Notes under the pieces: generated by a model
Seen by the model: only the letters and a program-made list of their open reading frames with translations
What the model was told of the DNA's origin: nothing
Databases searched by the model: none
In this document: one piece after another, positions 8,556 to 17,387 of the stretch
How the letters are laid out: each line of letters begins with the position of its first letter
Position numbering within the stretch: position 1 is the stretch's first letter
Assembly (NCBI RefSeq): GCF_901411515.1
Contig: NZ_CABDUX010000002.1
Location: 1,054,001-1,118,000 of the forward strand
From: Raoultibacter phocaeensis
GTDB taxonomy: Bacteria > Actinomycetota > Coriobacteriia > Coriobacteriales > Eggerthellaceae
Direction of reading: 5' to 3'
Length of the DNA stretch: 64,000 nucleotides
Made by a program: the position numbers and the translations under genes

Positions 8556-8580
8556 GGGCACACGTTTTGTCCTATAAGCC
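8556..8580 (-). repeat. IS right terminal inverted repeat
   Basis: This is the reverse complement of 7243-7267 with one mismatch. It is followed at once by the second GAAGATGC target copy (8581-8588). Confidence 0.9.
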
Positions 8581-8751
8581 GAAGATGCCACGAATGTAGC
8601 TGGGCGCTTGGGGCATGCCTCTCCGAGCATCACCACGGACATGTACGCCCATGCCATGCCGGAGAAGGACAGGGAATGCGCTAGCGTGATTGGAGAAATC
8701 ACGAAGCGTGGCGAAGGAGAAAAAATCACCGCATTCGAGTCGCTTTCTGCC

Positions 8752-8772
8752 TGATTTGCGGGTGATTTGCGG
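8752..8772 (+). repeat. Two tandem TGATTTGCGG units at the integrase 3' end
   Basis: The 10-mer TGATTTGCGG occurs at 8752-8761 and 8763-8772, an 11-bp period. The first copy includes the integrase stop codon. Position and helical phasing would suit an integrase arm-type or excisionase site at the attachment end, but this is inference from placement. Confidence 0.35.
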
Positions 8773-8795
8773 ATGATGCTCGTGAGAACTCTCAG

Positions 8796-8837
8796 AAAAA
8801 CAAGCAGGTCATCGAACTAATTGTTCGATGACCTGCT
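8796..8837 (-). terminator. Terminator of tRNA-Pro
   Basis: On the minus strand a perfect 15-bp stem (AGCAGGTCATCGAAC and its complement) with a 5-base loop is followed by TTGTTTTTC. It begins ten bases after the CCA of tRNA-Pro and separates it from the integrase. Confidence 0.85.
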
Positions 8838-8846
8838 GCAAGTTGC

Positions 8847-8923
<77 letters not shown>

Positions 8924-8966
8924 TTCATGCTTGCTTTCCGAATAAGCAGCAAAAGCAGCGTTGTTT

Positions 8967-8995
8967 ATATTAGTGGTAATCGCATTCCGTTTCAA
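8967..8995 (-). promoter_or_regulatory. Probable promoter of tRNA-Pro
   Basis: On the minus strand TTGAAA (8995-8990) and TAATAT (8972-8967) are separated by 17 bases. This would start transcription about 35-40 bases before the mature tRNA. Confidence 0.5.
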
Positions 8996-9186
8996 GGGTG
9001 CATTTTCGAAAATTGCTGAAAAGCAGCGGGTTTTCTTTCTTTTCTCATCACGCCATCGATGGCGAGCGCAAGGCACTTCGCGCTTCGAGCCCCGATGCAC
9101 TGGCGCAGGACATTGCTTGCGACTTCAAGAAACCGCGCATAAAGCCGCATGGTCGGCCTGCCCGGTCTTAGAATGCTGAGCGCGCA

Positions 9187-10416
9187 TCAATCCTCGAGCA
9201 GCCGCACCGCCCGATCGAGTACGATGTCGGCGATCTCGGTTTTAGCGAGTCGGGGCACGTCCTCAACCTCGTCGGCGCCGACGAGCCACACCTTGTTCTC
9301 CTCGGTGCCGAAACCGAGCTCTCCCGACACATCGTTCGCCACGATCATATCGGCATGCTTCCTCGCTAACTTCGCCTGGGCGTTTTCGAGCACGTCGTTC
9401 GTCTCGGCCGCAAACCCTACCACTACTTGAGATGTTTTCGCAGCGGCAAGCGTTGCAAGGACGTCGGGATTCTCGACAAGCTCGATGCTCGAAAGCGCCT
9501 CATCGGCTTCGCCCTTCTTAAGCTTGCGATCGGCAGGGTTCTTCGGCCTCATATCGCTGACCGCCGCGGCGAACACAGCGACATCGCAGATCTTGAACGC
9601 CTCCTCAGCTGCAGCGAGCATATCGCACGCGGTTCGCACGTCTACGACGTGCACCCCGAACGGCGCCTCGAGGGCAGTCGGTCCCGAAACAAGGGTGACC
9701 TCTGCTCCGCGACGGGCTGCGGCAGCGGCTATCGCGTAGCCGGTCTTGCCCGACGAATGGTTCGAGATGTAGCGAACGGGATCGATGGCCTCGACGGTGG
9801 GGCCTGCTGTCACGAGCACATGCCTTCCCGCAAGATCGCAACCGATACCGAGCACTTTAAGGGTTTCCGCAACGATGGCGTCCACGTCGGCCAGCCTGCC
9901 TTTACCCGTATCGCCGCAGGCAAGGTAGCCGTCGGCCGCTTCGACGAAATGCACGCCGCGCGTATGGAGCACGCCCATGTTCTTACGCGTCGCCGCATTC
10001 TCGTACATGTGCACGTTCATAGCGGGTGCGATGATCATCGGCGAGGTGAGGGCGAGCGCCGTGGTGGTAAGGAGATCGTCGGCGATGCCGCAGGCGAGTT
10101 TCGCGAGCACGTTCGCCGTACAGGGTGCGATGAGCATCGCATCGGCTTCCTGGGCAAGCGAAATATGGTGAATCGGATCGCCCGGTTCGTCGAACAACTT
10201 GACAGCAACCGGCTCGCGCGTGAGTGCACGGAACGTGGTGGGGCCTACGAACTCACAGGCATGCTCGGTCATGACCACCTTGACGCGTACGCCCGCCTTC
10301 TGCAGACCCCGCACGATCTCGGCCGATTTGTAGGCTGCAATGCAGCCCGTCACGCCCACAAGAACCGTCTTGCGGTTGCAGCCCGTCTCCTGCGCCGTTG
10401 CCTGTGTGCTATCCAT
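9187..10416 (-). CDS. coaBC: Bifunctional phosphopantothenoylcysteine decarboxylase/synthetase
   Basis: The 409-residue protein catalyses two consecutive steps of coenzyme A synthesis: ligation of cysteine to 4'-phosphopantothenate, then decarboxylation. The N-terminal flavoprotein half carries GVTGCIAAYKSAEIVRGL, the His of PIHHISLA and the APAMNVHMY motif. The C-terminal synthetase half has TAGPTVEAIDPVRYISN and later the A(A/E)SD-like VFAAAVSDMRPK motif. The length is normal. Its start lies inside the 3' end of hemH (8-bp overlap), so the two genes are co-transcribed. Confidence 0.95.
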   Translation of the reverse strand: MDSTQATAQETGCNRKTVLVGVTGCIAAYKSAEIVRGLQKAGVRVKVVMTEHACEFVGPTTFRALTREPVAVKLFDEPGDPIHHISLAQEADAMLIAPCTANVLAKLACGIADDLLTTTALALTSPMIIAPAMNVHMYENAATRKNMGVLHTRGVHFVEAADGYLACGDTGKGRLADVDAIVAETLKVLGIGCDLAGRHVLVTAGPTVEAIDPVRYISNHSSGKTGYAIAAAAARRGAEVTLVSGPTALEAPFGVHVVDVRTACDMLAAAEEAFKICDVAVFAAAVSDMRPKNPADRKLKKGEADEALSSIELVENPDVLATLAAAKTSQVVVGFAAETNDVLENAQAKLARKHADMIVANDVSGELGFGTEENKVWLVGADEVEDVPRLAKTEIADIVLDRAVRLLED

Positions 10417-11437
10417 CGATATGTTCCTTCACGTAGGGGCTCACCACGTCGAAGAGCACCTTCGCGTGCGCTTTGCTTCGGTCGAGGCACGGCACGTACA
10501 CGAAATCGTCGTCGCCGACGGGTTTACCGGCTTCGCGCGCCTTCTCTTCGTAGAGGGGTCGAAGCTCCGATCCGACATCGTAGATGGTCTCGAGGCAATC
10601 CACCGCGAACCCCGCACACACGAAGAACACGCGGCCGACTCCCGCCTCAGCCCACCGGGCGAGCACCTCGGTCGTGTAGGGGGAAAGCCACTCGCGCCCC
10701 TTGTCGAAGCGACACTGGTAGCCGATGGTCCAACGCTTTCGATCGATGCCGAGCTCGCTTGCGATTTGCAGGCTCGATGCACCCGTTTGCAGCTCGTAGG
10801 TGTCCCCTGCCTCGATGTCTTTCAGGGGGATCGAATGAAACGAGAACAGAAGCAGGTCGTCGGAATCGGGCTCGAACCCAGCATGCCTGATCGAAGCGGC
10901 GAGTGCTTTTATATAGGTCGGGTTGTCGTGGTAGTTGTCGATGAAGTCGAACGTCCCCTTCCAGCCCGCCTTCTTCATGGCGCGCTCGATGCCGTCATGG
11001 ACAGAACCGGTGGTGGAATGAGCACTTTGCGGATACAAGGGGAGCACGACCACGTGCGAGCAGCCGGCTTCCGCAAGCTCTTCGAGCGCCGAGTCGATGC
11101 TCGGCGAGCTGTAGCTCATCGCATGGCGCGCGACTACATCGTTGCCGAAGCCGGCTTCGTCGAACGCCGCTGCGAGTCCGTACGTGAGTTTTTCGTGGGC
11201 GATGGTAAAGGGAGATCCTTCATCAGTCCATATCTGCTCGTACTTCGCACCGCTCTTACGACCCCGTACGGGCAGGATGCACAGATGCACGATAAGCCAC
11301 CAGCATGCCCGATTCATCGGCGCAATACGTTTATCCATGAGGAATTTCCCCAGATACTTGCGCACCGCCTTCGGTTTCGGGGAGGCGGGCGTTCCCGTGT
11401 TCACCAACAATACGCCGCATCGAGAGTGCGCCGGCAT
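10409..11437 (-). CDS. hemH: Ferrochelatase
   Basis: The 342-residue protein inserts Fe2+ into a porphyrin in haem synthesis. Family marks are GVLLVNTGTP at the N-terminus, the SFHSIP motif with the metal-binding His, YQCRFDKGREWL, and CAGFAVDCLETIYD carrying the conserved Glu. Whether the substrate is protoporphyrin or coproporphyrin cannot be decided here. It heads a two-gene unit with coaBC. The product would support the cytochrome c of the nap operon in this window. AAGG lies upstream of ATG 11437. Confidence 0.92.
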   Translation of the reverse strand: MPAHSRCGVLLVNTGTPASPKPKAVRKYLGKFLMDKRIAPMNRACWWLIVHLCILPVRGRKSGAKYEQIWTDEGSPFTIAHEKLTYGLAAAFDEAGFGNDVVARHAMSYSSPSIDSALEELAEAGCSHVVVLPLYPQSAHSTTGSVHDGIERAMKKAGWKGTFDFIDNYHDNPTYIKALAASIRHAGFEPDSDDLLLFSFHSIPLKDIEAGDTYELQTGASSLQIASELGIDRKRWTIGYQCRFDKGREWLSPYTTEVLARWAEAGVGRVFFVCAGFAVDCLETIYDVGSELRPLYEEKAREAGKPVGDDDFVYVPCLDRSKAHAKVLFDVVSPYVKEHIDG

Positions 11438-11543
11438 ATACTCATCACCTTGCCTGTTCGGTACTTTGAAAAGAAACTGTCAATCAGGTTCACGAACAAT
11501 CTAGTATACTCTAGCCTCATATCATGGCAAGAGGAGCGCAGCG

Positions 11544-12494
11544 TTGGGAAAGCAACCGAAAAAAACGGGTTCTCGCCAAATCACGGCGGACGATGAAACG
11601 GGTCTCGGGAGCGAACCCTCTGATTCGCTGCGCCCGGACGAACCCGTCGTTTCGGTGAGCACGCCCGAGAGCGCCGGCACCCCGGACAGACCCACCGCCT
11701 CGCCGAATTCCCACGAAGCCACCGCCTCGGGCGAGCTTGCTAGCCCCCCGAATCACCGTGAAGCCACCGGCGCTTCAGACGCCCCGAAGGAAAACCCGCT
11801 TCTGCAGTTCGCAACCGAACTCAAGGCGCAGATATTCCATAACGAAGGCTTTCTAAAAATCGATTATTTCACCATGTTCTGGCTGTTCGTTGCCGGTTCC
11901 ACTATCGGACTCGGAGTTGAGACTGTCTACCATGCCATCGTGTTCGGTGGCTGGGAAAGCCGCGCGGGCCTTGTGTGGGGACCGTTCTCCCCCATTTACG
12001 GCTCGGGCGCGGTTTTGCTCACGCTGTTCCTCAACCGATACTACCATTCTCACAACCTCGTCATCTTCCTCGTATCGATGGTGGTCGGCTCGGCGCTCGA
12101 ATACGTGACGAGCTGGGGTATGGAAACGTTCTGGGGTGCGATCGCGTGGGATTACACGGGTACATTCGGCAGCATCCAGGGAAGGACGAACTTCTTCTTC
12201 GGCATGATGTGGGGCGTACTCGGCCTCGTATGGGTGCGCATCATCATGCCTATCGTAAAGCGCGCGTTCTCGCATATCGATTCCAAGAGCACGCTCGCGC
12301 GCGTCCTCACCGTCATCATGTCGGTGTTCATGGCTGTGAACATCGTCTGCACGTGCCTTGCGCTTGACCGCGAAAGCCAGCGCATGGCGGGCATACCCGC
12401 AACAAACCCCATTCAGAAATTCTGCGACGACGTGTTCCCGAACAGCTACCTCCAAGAGCGCTTCCAGAACATGACCGTCACGGCGAAAAAATAA
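11544..12494 (+). CDS. CmpB-type putative ABC-transporter membrane protein
   Basis: The 316-residue protein starts at TTG 11544, seven bases after GAGGAG. Residues 1-~85 are rich in Pro, Ser, Thr and Glu and look disordered. The rest resembles the ABC_trans_CmpB family (putative type IV transporter membrane component), with four or five membrane segments and the typical WGPFSPIYGSGA and LEYVTSWGMETFWG motifs. No ATPase gene is adjacent, and the family's substrate is unknown. It is divergent from hemH. Confidence 0.75.
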   Translation: MGKQPKKTGSRQITADDETGLGSEPSDSLRPDEPVVSVSTPESAGTPDRPTASPNSHEATASGELASPPNHREATGASDAPKENPLLQFATELKAQIFHNEGFLKIDYFTMFWLFVAGSTIGLGVETVYHAIVFGGWESRAGLVWGPFSPIYGSGAVLLTLFLNRYYHSHNLVIFLVSMVVGSALEYVTSWGMETFWGAIAWDYTGTFGSIQGRTNFFFGMMWGVLGLVWVRIIMPIVKRAFSHIDSKSTLARVLTVIMSVFMAVNIVCTCLALDRESQRMAGIPATNPIQKFCDDVFPNSYLQERFQNMTVTAKK

Positions 12495-12610
12495 GCTTCC
12501 TTGCCCCCGTGCTCCCGTGCACCAAGGCACGGGATCCTGCGGTGCCAGCCATGCAGGGCCGCAGAGCAGCGGAGTCTCAGAGCCGCAAACGATCACACGC
12601 AGCCGTAAGC

Positions 12611-13624
12611 CTAAGCGCGGTTGAGCGCTTCGGCGAGCACCGTCTGCCCCGCTTCGGTTCTTCCCCGCGAACGATCGGCGATCGAGTCGAGCGCAGCCTG
12701 AAGATCGTCGGGCAAGCCGTCGACGAACCGAAGCGCCTCACCGGTAGCGGGATGCGTGAACGCAAGGCGGTACGAGTGGAGGAACTGGCGCGAAAGCCCG
12801 AGCTGGGCTGCCGGGGAGCCGCTTCCGTACGCCGGATCGCCCACGCACGCGTGCTTGATGTAGTTCATATGCACGCGGATTTGATGGGTTCTCCCCGTGA
12901 AGAGCTTGCAGTCCACGAGCGTGTACCCGTCGTCTTTCGGCCCGGCATCGAACCGCTCGAGCACGGTGAACGTCGTGATGGAATCGCGCGCCGATGCCGC
13001 ATCGCTTACGGCCATGCGCGTGCGCTCGCGGTCGGCGCGGGCTATCGGGGCATCGATCATGCCTGTGTCGTGCGGGATCACGCCCTGCACGAGTGTGAGA
13101 TAATGGCGATCGACCACGCGGTCGCGAATGTCGTCCATGAGCGCTTGGCCGACTTCGTCGGTCTTGGCGGCGAGCATGAGCCCGCTCGTATCGCGATCGA
13201 GCCGGTGCACGATGCCCAGGCGGTCGCGGTCGCCCTGCACGTTGCAGAGGTTTTCGGCTCCGCAATGGTAGATGAGCGCGTTGACGAGCGTTCCGTCGAA
13301 ATGATCGGGAGAGGGATGACACACGAGCCCTACCTGCTTCGACAAGACCATGAGATAGTCGTCCTCGTAGCGTATATCGAGTTCGATGGGCTGGCCCACC
13401 AGATGCGTGCGCACCGCTTCTTCGACAACCTCGTACACGACCGTATCGCCCGCAGCCACGGTTGCCTTCTTCGCTACCGTTTCTCCGTTGACGAAGACGC
13501 GGCCTTCCTCGATGGCTTTGACGGCCGCCGATCTGCTCGGGTACAGCTCGCGAGCCGCCGCGAGCGCGTCGATGCGCATGCCGGCATCGGCAGCGCCGAC
13601 GATATGGACGAGCGAACGCGTCAT
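12611..13624 (-). CDS. rluD: RluA/RluD-family 23S rRNA pseudouridine synthase
   Basis: The 337-residue protein has an S4 RNA-binding domain (residues ~15-65, MRIDALAAARELYPSRSAAV) and a RluA catalytic domain. The catalytic HRLDRDTSG motif is followed by KLFTGRTHQIRVHM. It converts specific uridines of large-subunit rRNA to pseudouridine. The start codon overlaps the lspA stop by four bases, the usual rluD-lspA pairing in Gram-positive bacteria. The exact target positions cannot be told from sequence. Confidence 0.92.
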   Translation of the reverse strand: MTRSLVHIVGAADAGMRIDALAAARELYPSRSAAVKAIEEGRVFVNGETVAKKATVAAGDTVVYEVVEEAVRTHLVGQPIELDIRYEDDYLMVLSKQVGLVCHPSPDHFDGTLVNALIYHCGAENLCNVQGDRDRLGIVHRLDRDTSGLMLAAKTDEVGQALMDDIRDRVVDRHYLTLVQGVIPHDTGMIDAPIARADRERTRMAVSDAASARDSITTFTVLERFDAGPKDDGYTLVDCKLFTGRTHQIRVHMNYIKHACVGDPAYGSGSPAAQLGLSRQFLHSYRLAFTHPATGEALRFVDGLPDDLQAALDSIADRSRGRTEAGQTVLAEALNRA

Positions 13625-14334
13625 CGCGGACCGTTCGCTTCGGACGGGGCACTTGCCACAACCTCGACGCCGGCATCCGATTCGGCTTGATTCGGGTTTC
13701 TTTCGGCAGCCGGATCGGACACAGCGACCTCTTCGACAACCGGATCATCGAAAAAACCGTCGGCGACACTCTCGGAGGCCGCATCGCCTGACTCCGCAGC
13801 CTGCGCATCGTCTTTTCTCCATGCGTAGAGCATGCTTGCGATGAAGATCACGAACCCGCAGGTAACGCCGATATCGGCAACGTTGAACACCGGAAAGTCG
13901 ATGAACGTGAAATCGATGAAATCGACCACGTAGCCGAGGGTGAAGCGGTCGATGGCGTTGCCGACTCCCCCGGCGAACACGACAGCGAGGCCGACGATCT
14001 GCCCCATGTTCATATGCTTTGCCCCGACCACCAGGTAGGCAAGCAAAAGCACGCACACGACGATCGACATGATGCCGAGCGCGAACGTCGAGTCGCCGAA
14101 CATGCCCCATGCAGCACCCGTGTTGTGCACGAGCCTGAAGCGGAACAAACCCGCTATCGGCTCGGTGATCACATCGCCGGGGGCGAAGGAGCCGTTGAAA
14201 AAGCTCTTCGTCGCCATGTCGAGAGCGAGCCACAGGCCCGCAAGGCACCCGAACAGAACTACCGCACGCCCCCGCTTGCGCCCAAAGGCAGGTTTCGGGG
14301 ATGCCGCGTCAGATCCTAAAGTCGTATCGTCCAC
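13621..14334 (-). CDS. lspA: Lipoprotein signal peptidase (signal peptidase II)
   Basis: The 237-residue membrane protease cleaves the signal peptide of prolipoproteins after lipidation. Motifs are HNTGAAWG, GNAIDR with one catalytic Asp, and FNVADIGV with the second. Four membrane segments lie between residues ~20 and 170. The last ~65 residues form an acidic tail absent from most LspA proteins. The start is GTG 14334 after AAGGAA. It sits three bases downstream of ileS and overlaps rluD. Several lipoproteins in this window (NapA, NapB, the molybdoenzyme, the GH25 protein) would be its substrates. Confidence 0.95.
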   Translation of the reverse strand: MDDTTLGSDAASPKPAFGRKRGRAVVLFGCLAGLWLALDMATKSFFNGSFAPGDVITEPIAGLFRFRLVHNTGAAWGMFGDSTFALGIMSIVVCVLLLAYLVVGAKHMNMGQIVGLAVVFAGGVGNAIDRFTLGYVVDFIDFTFIDFPVFNVADIGVTCGFVIFIASMLYAWRKDDAQAAESGDAASESVADGFFDDPVVEEVAVSDPAAERNPNQAESDAGVEVVASAPSEANGPR

Positions 14335-14337
14335 GCG

Positions 14338-17181
14338 CTATTCCTTGTACCCGATAGCGTCGAGCGCATCCGCACAGCGCTCGCACACATCCGGATGGTT
14401 CGGGTTGCCGCCGAGTTCGCGGTAGTTCCAGCAGCGCGGGCACTTCTCGCCGCTCGCATGCCCGATCCGAACGCTGAGCTCATCGCCTTCGGAAAACGCG
14501 ACCTGCGAGACGATGAACAGCTCTTCGAACACCTCGGGAGCAAACCGTTCGGTGTAGTCGAGCACCGAACGGGGGGCCGTGATCTCGATAGCCGCTTCTT
14601 GGCTCTTGTTGATTTCCTTGGCGCCGCGCGCCTCTTCGAGCGCTTTCATGACGACTTCGCGCACCCCGAGCACCACGCCGAACGCCTCGGAGATACTCTC
14701 AGAGCCGCCTTCCGGAACAACGGGGAGGAAATCTGAATCTTCGGGCCAGCCTGCAAGCTGCACGCTTTTCGGATGACCGCCCTCGTAGCGAAGCCCCTCG
14801 GGATAGGCCTCCCATACCTCGTCGGTTGTAAACGATAGGATGGGGGCGAGGATGCGTACGAGCACCTCAAGAATGTTCGCGAGCACGGTTTGGGCACCGC
14901 GGCGCAGAAGCGAATCGGAAGCCTCGGAATACAGGCGATCCTTGAGCGCGTCCATGTAGACGGCCGACAGGTCGCCGACGATGTACTCGTACACGGCACG
15001 GTACACCAAATGGTACTTGTAGGCATCGTAGGCCGCTTCGACGTCGTGCAGCAGATGCAGCACGCGCACAAGCGCCCATTGGTCGAGCGGAGAAAGATCG
15101 TCCCACGAGGAAACCGCATCGCATCGGAAGTCGAAATCGTCGAGGTTGCCGAGCAGGAACCGGAACGTGTTGCGGATACGGCGGTACGCCTCGCTCGTGC
15201 GCTCGAGAATCTCATCTCCGATGTTCACGTCCTGCGAGTAATCGACGCTCGAAACCCACAGGCGCAGCACGTCGGCACCGCTTTTCGCCATGACGTCAGC
15301 CGGATCGATGCCGTTGCCCGCAGACTTCGACATCTTCTTGCCCTCGGCGTCCATGGTAAAGCCGCAGTGCATGACCGACTTGTACGGGGCCACTCCGTAC
15401 GCGCCCACGCTCGTAAGGATGGAAGACTGGAACCATCCGCGATGCTGATCGGAGCCTTCGAGGTACATGTCGGCCGGGAAGGTGAGTCCCTCGTCAGAGC
15501 GGTACTTGCACACGCTCGTGTGGCTCACGCCGCTCTCCCACCACACGTCGAGGATGTCCTTCTCGGGAACGAGCTCATGGGAACCGCACACCTCGCAGGC
15601 CACACCTTGAGGCAGGTACTCGCTCGGGTCCTTCGTGAACCACGCATCGGCACCCTCGGTACGGAAGAGCTCGATCACCGCATCGAAGGTTTCCTCGGTA
15701 GCCACAGTCGAGCCGCACTTCGCGCATTTGAATACCGGAATCGGCACGCCCCACGATCTCTGGCGCGAGATGCACCAGTCGGGGCGGTCGGCCACCATCG
15801 AACCGATACGGTTGACGGCCCATTCGGGAATCCATGTGACGTCGTTTTCGATGACGCGCATCGTGGTATCGCGCAGGTGCGTCTTATCCATCGAGACGAA
15901 CCACTGGTCGGTCGCACGGAAAATGACGGGCTGGTGGCAGCGCCAGCAATGCGGGTAGCTGTGCGTGATCTTCTTCTCGGCCACAAGCGTACCCTGCTCG
16001 CGCAGCCATTCGATGATAACGGGGTTCGCCTCGTCGGTATCGAGGCCCGAGAACTGCCCGGCCTCGTCGGTGAAGCGTCCGTTGTCATCGACGGGCATGA
16101 GCAGCGGGATGTCGAATTCAAGCGACACGAGGTAGTCGTCCTGGCCATGGCCCGGAGCGGTGTGGACCGCTCCCGTGCCCGTGTCGAGCGTCACGTGGTC
16201 GCCGTAGATGACGGTTCCCTTGAGATCCTGGCGCACGGGGGCGGTATAGGTGAGCCCGTAGAGCTCGCGGCCCTTAAGCATGACGGGTTCACCATCGGCA
16301 CCTTCAACAACAGTGTACGCTTCCCACCCGGCGGTTTCGGCGACCTGTTCGACAAGCTCTTTCGCCATGAGCAGGTAGCTTCCCTCAACCTCGACCATCA
16401 CGTAATCGGCATCGGGAGCCAAGCTCACCGCGGTGTTCGCAGGCAGCGTCCAGGGCGTCGTCGTCCAGATGAGCACGAAGGCGTTGCCGTCGACACCGGC
16501 GGCTTCGAACACCCCCGGCACCGAATCGAGCTTGAACTTCACGTAGATCGACGGCGACGTCTCGTCGCTGTACTCGATCTCCGCCTCGGCGAGCGCGGTG
16601 TGGCAGCTCTTGCACCAATGGATGGGCTTGCGGCCGCGGTAGATCGCGCCGTCGAGGTACATCTTCTTGAATATCTCGACGTTGCCTGCCTCGTAGCCCG
16701 GCGTAAAGGTAAGGTACGGATGCTCCCAATCGGCGTTGACGCCGAGCCGTTTGAACCCGTCGCGCTGCACATCGACGTACTTCTCGGCCCATTCACGGCA
16801 AAGCCTGCGCAAGGTCGGCTGGTCGATGGCGGCCATCTTCTCGGGGCCGAGCGTGATCTCGACCATGTGCTCGATCGGCTGGCCGTGACAATCCCAACCG
16901 GGAATATAGGGCGTGTAGAATCCTCGCTGGGCATGACTTTTGATCACGAAGTCCTTGAGGATCTTGTTGAATGCGTGGCCGATGTGGATGGGACCGTTCG
17001 CATACGGGGGGCCGTCATGCAAAACGAAGGGCTTACCGTCCTTGTTCTTCTCAAGCACCTTCCAGTACAGCTTTTCGTCTTCCCATTTCGCAAGGCGCTT
17101 CGGCTCGTTCTCGGGCAGATTCGCGCGCATGGCGAAATCGGTCTTGGGCAGGTTCATCGTATTCTTGTAGCTGTTTCCCAC
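14338..17181 (-). CDS. ileS: Isoleucyl-tRNA synthetase
   Basis: The class I synthetase has 947 residues, a normal length. The N-terminal catalytic domain has the HIGH motif in PIHIGHAF and KMSKS in GKKMSKSAGNG. An editing domain lies between them (TTTPWTLPAN region), followed by an anticodon-binding region. A C-terminal zinc ribbon carries CPRCWNY...CERC. It charges tRNA-Ile and edits Val-tRNA-Ile. It is followed by lspA and rluD in one transcript. I looked for a T-box leader upstream and found none. Confidence 0.97.
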   Translation of the reverse strand: MGNSYKNTMNLPKTDFAMRANLPENEPKRLAKWEDEKLYWKVLEKNKDGKPFVLHDGPPYANGPIHIGHAFNKILKDFVIKSHAQRGFYTPYIPGWDCHGQPIEHMVEITLGPEKMAAIDQPTLRRLCREWAEKYVDVQRDGFKRLGVNADWEHPYLTFTPGYEAGNVEIFKKMYLDGAIYRGRKPIHWCKSCHTALAEAEIEYSDETSPSIYVKFKLDSVPGVFEAAGVDGNAFVLIWTTTPWTLPANTAVSLAPDADYVMVEVEGSYLLMAKELVEQVAETAGWEAYTVVEGADGEPVMLKGRELYGLTYTAPVRQDLKGTVIYGDHVTLDTGTGAVHTAPGHGQDDYLVSLEFDIPLLMPVDDNGRFTDEAGQFSGLDTDEANPVIIEWLREQGTLVAEKKITHSYPHCWRCHQPVIFRATDQWFVSMDKTHLRDTTMRVIENDVTWIPEWAVNRIGSMVADRPDWCISRQRSWGVPIPVFKCAKCGSTVATEETFDAVIELFRTEGADAWFTKDPSEYLPQGVACEVCGSHELVPEKDILDVWWESGVSHTSVCKYRSDEGLTFPADMYLEGSDQHRGWFQSSILTSVGAYGVAPYKSVMHCGFTMDAEGKKMSKSAGNGIDPADVMAKSGADVLRLWVSSVDYSQDVNIGDEILERTSEAYRRIRNTFRFLLGNLDDFDFRCDAVSSWDDLSPLDQWALVRVLHLLHDVEAAYDAYKYHLVYRAVYEYIVGDLSAVYMDALKDRLYSEASDSLLRRGAQTVLANILEVLVRILAPILSFTTDEVWEAYPEGLRYEGGHPKSVQLAGWPEDSDFLPVVPEGGSESISEAFGVVLGVREVVMKALEEARGAKEINKSQEAAIEITAPRSVLDYTERFAPEVFEELFIVSQVAFSEGDELSVRIGHASGEKCPRCWNYRELGGNPNHPDVCERCADALDAIGYKE

Positions 17182-17387
17182 GCCGTCTCCTCATATCTTT
17201 GGCTATCTATGGCTTCACGTAAGGCGTATCGCCCGGATAATCGCATCAAACTTGAACATTATAGGGTAATTTCCTCATTTCCCTGCACCCCAGCCGCACT
17301 TTTCAAAATTGTGACATACGAGGTTGGGCGATAATGTTTATACTGGCTCAGGACGCAATTAACGACAAACATGATTCGAGGTGACCT

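Larger units (their letters stand above)
7243..8580 (+). mobile_element. IS1249-like insertion sequence (IS256 group), complete, 1338 bp
   Basis: The ends are 25-bp inverted repeats that differ at one base (7243-7267 and 8556-8580), flanked by an 8-bp direct target duplication. One transposase gene fills the interior with all three acidic catalytic residues apparent, so the element looks intact and recently inserted. It interrupts the integrase of the host element. Codon use and G+C are closer to the core genome than to the surrounding island. Confidence 0.92.
6155..8754 (+). pseudogene. Tyrosine site-specific integrase, split by an IS1249-type element
   Basis: The 5' part (6155-7242) encodes an AP2-type N-terminal arm (GDGSIIRRG), a SAM-like core-binding domain and most of the catalytic domain, with the first Arg in TGARRGE and the second box HELRH. 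Insertion at codon GAA-GAT-GC removes the rest. The remainder (8589-8754) continues in frame when the IS and one target copy are removed: ATNVAGRLGHAS, then TTDMYAHA supplies the missing His and the nucleophilic Tyr. The interrupted product ends after a few IS-encoded residues and lacks the Tyr, so it should be inactive. The rejoined protein would be about 420 residues. AGGAGAG precedes ATG 6155. Confidence 0.9.

Noticed and set aside
12509-12540. CCCGTGC-ACCAAG-GCACGGG hairpin after the CmpB-type gene as a terminator
   Set aside because: No T-run follows on either strand, so it is noted but not annotated.
14890-17334. An open frame of over 800 codons on the plus strand opposite ileS
   Set aside because: It is the antisense of a conserved synthetase with clear motifs, has no family features, and arises from GC-rich codon bias.
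17182-17387. Possible T-box leader for ileS
   Set aside because: No T-box core sequence, specifier loop or antiterminator pair could be found in the 206-bp gap.
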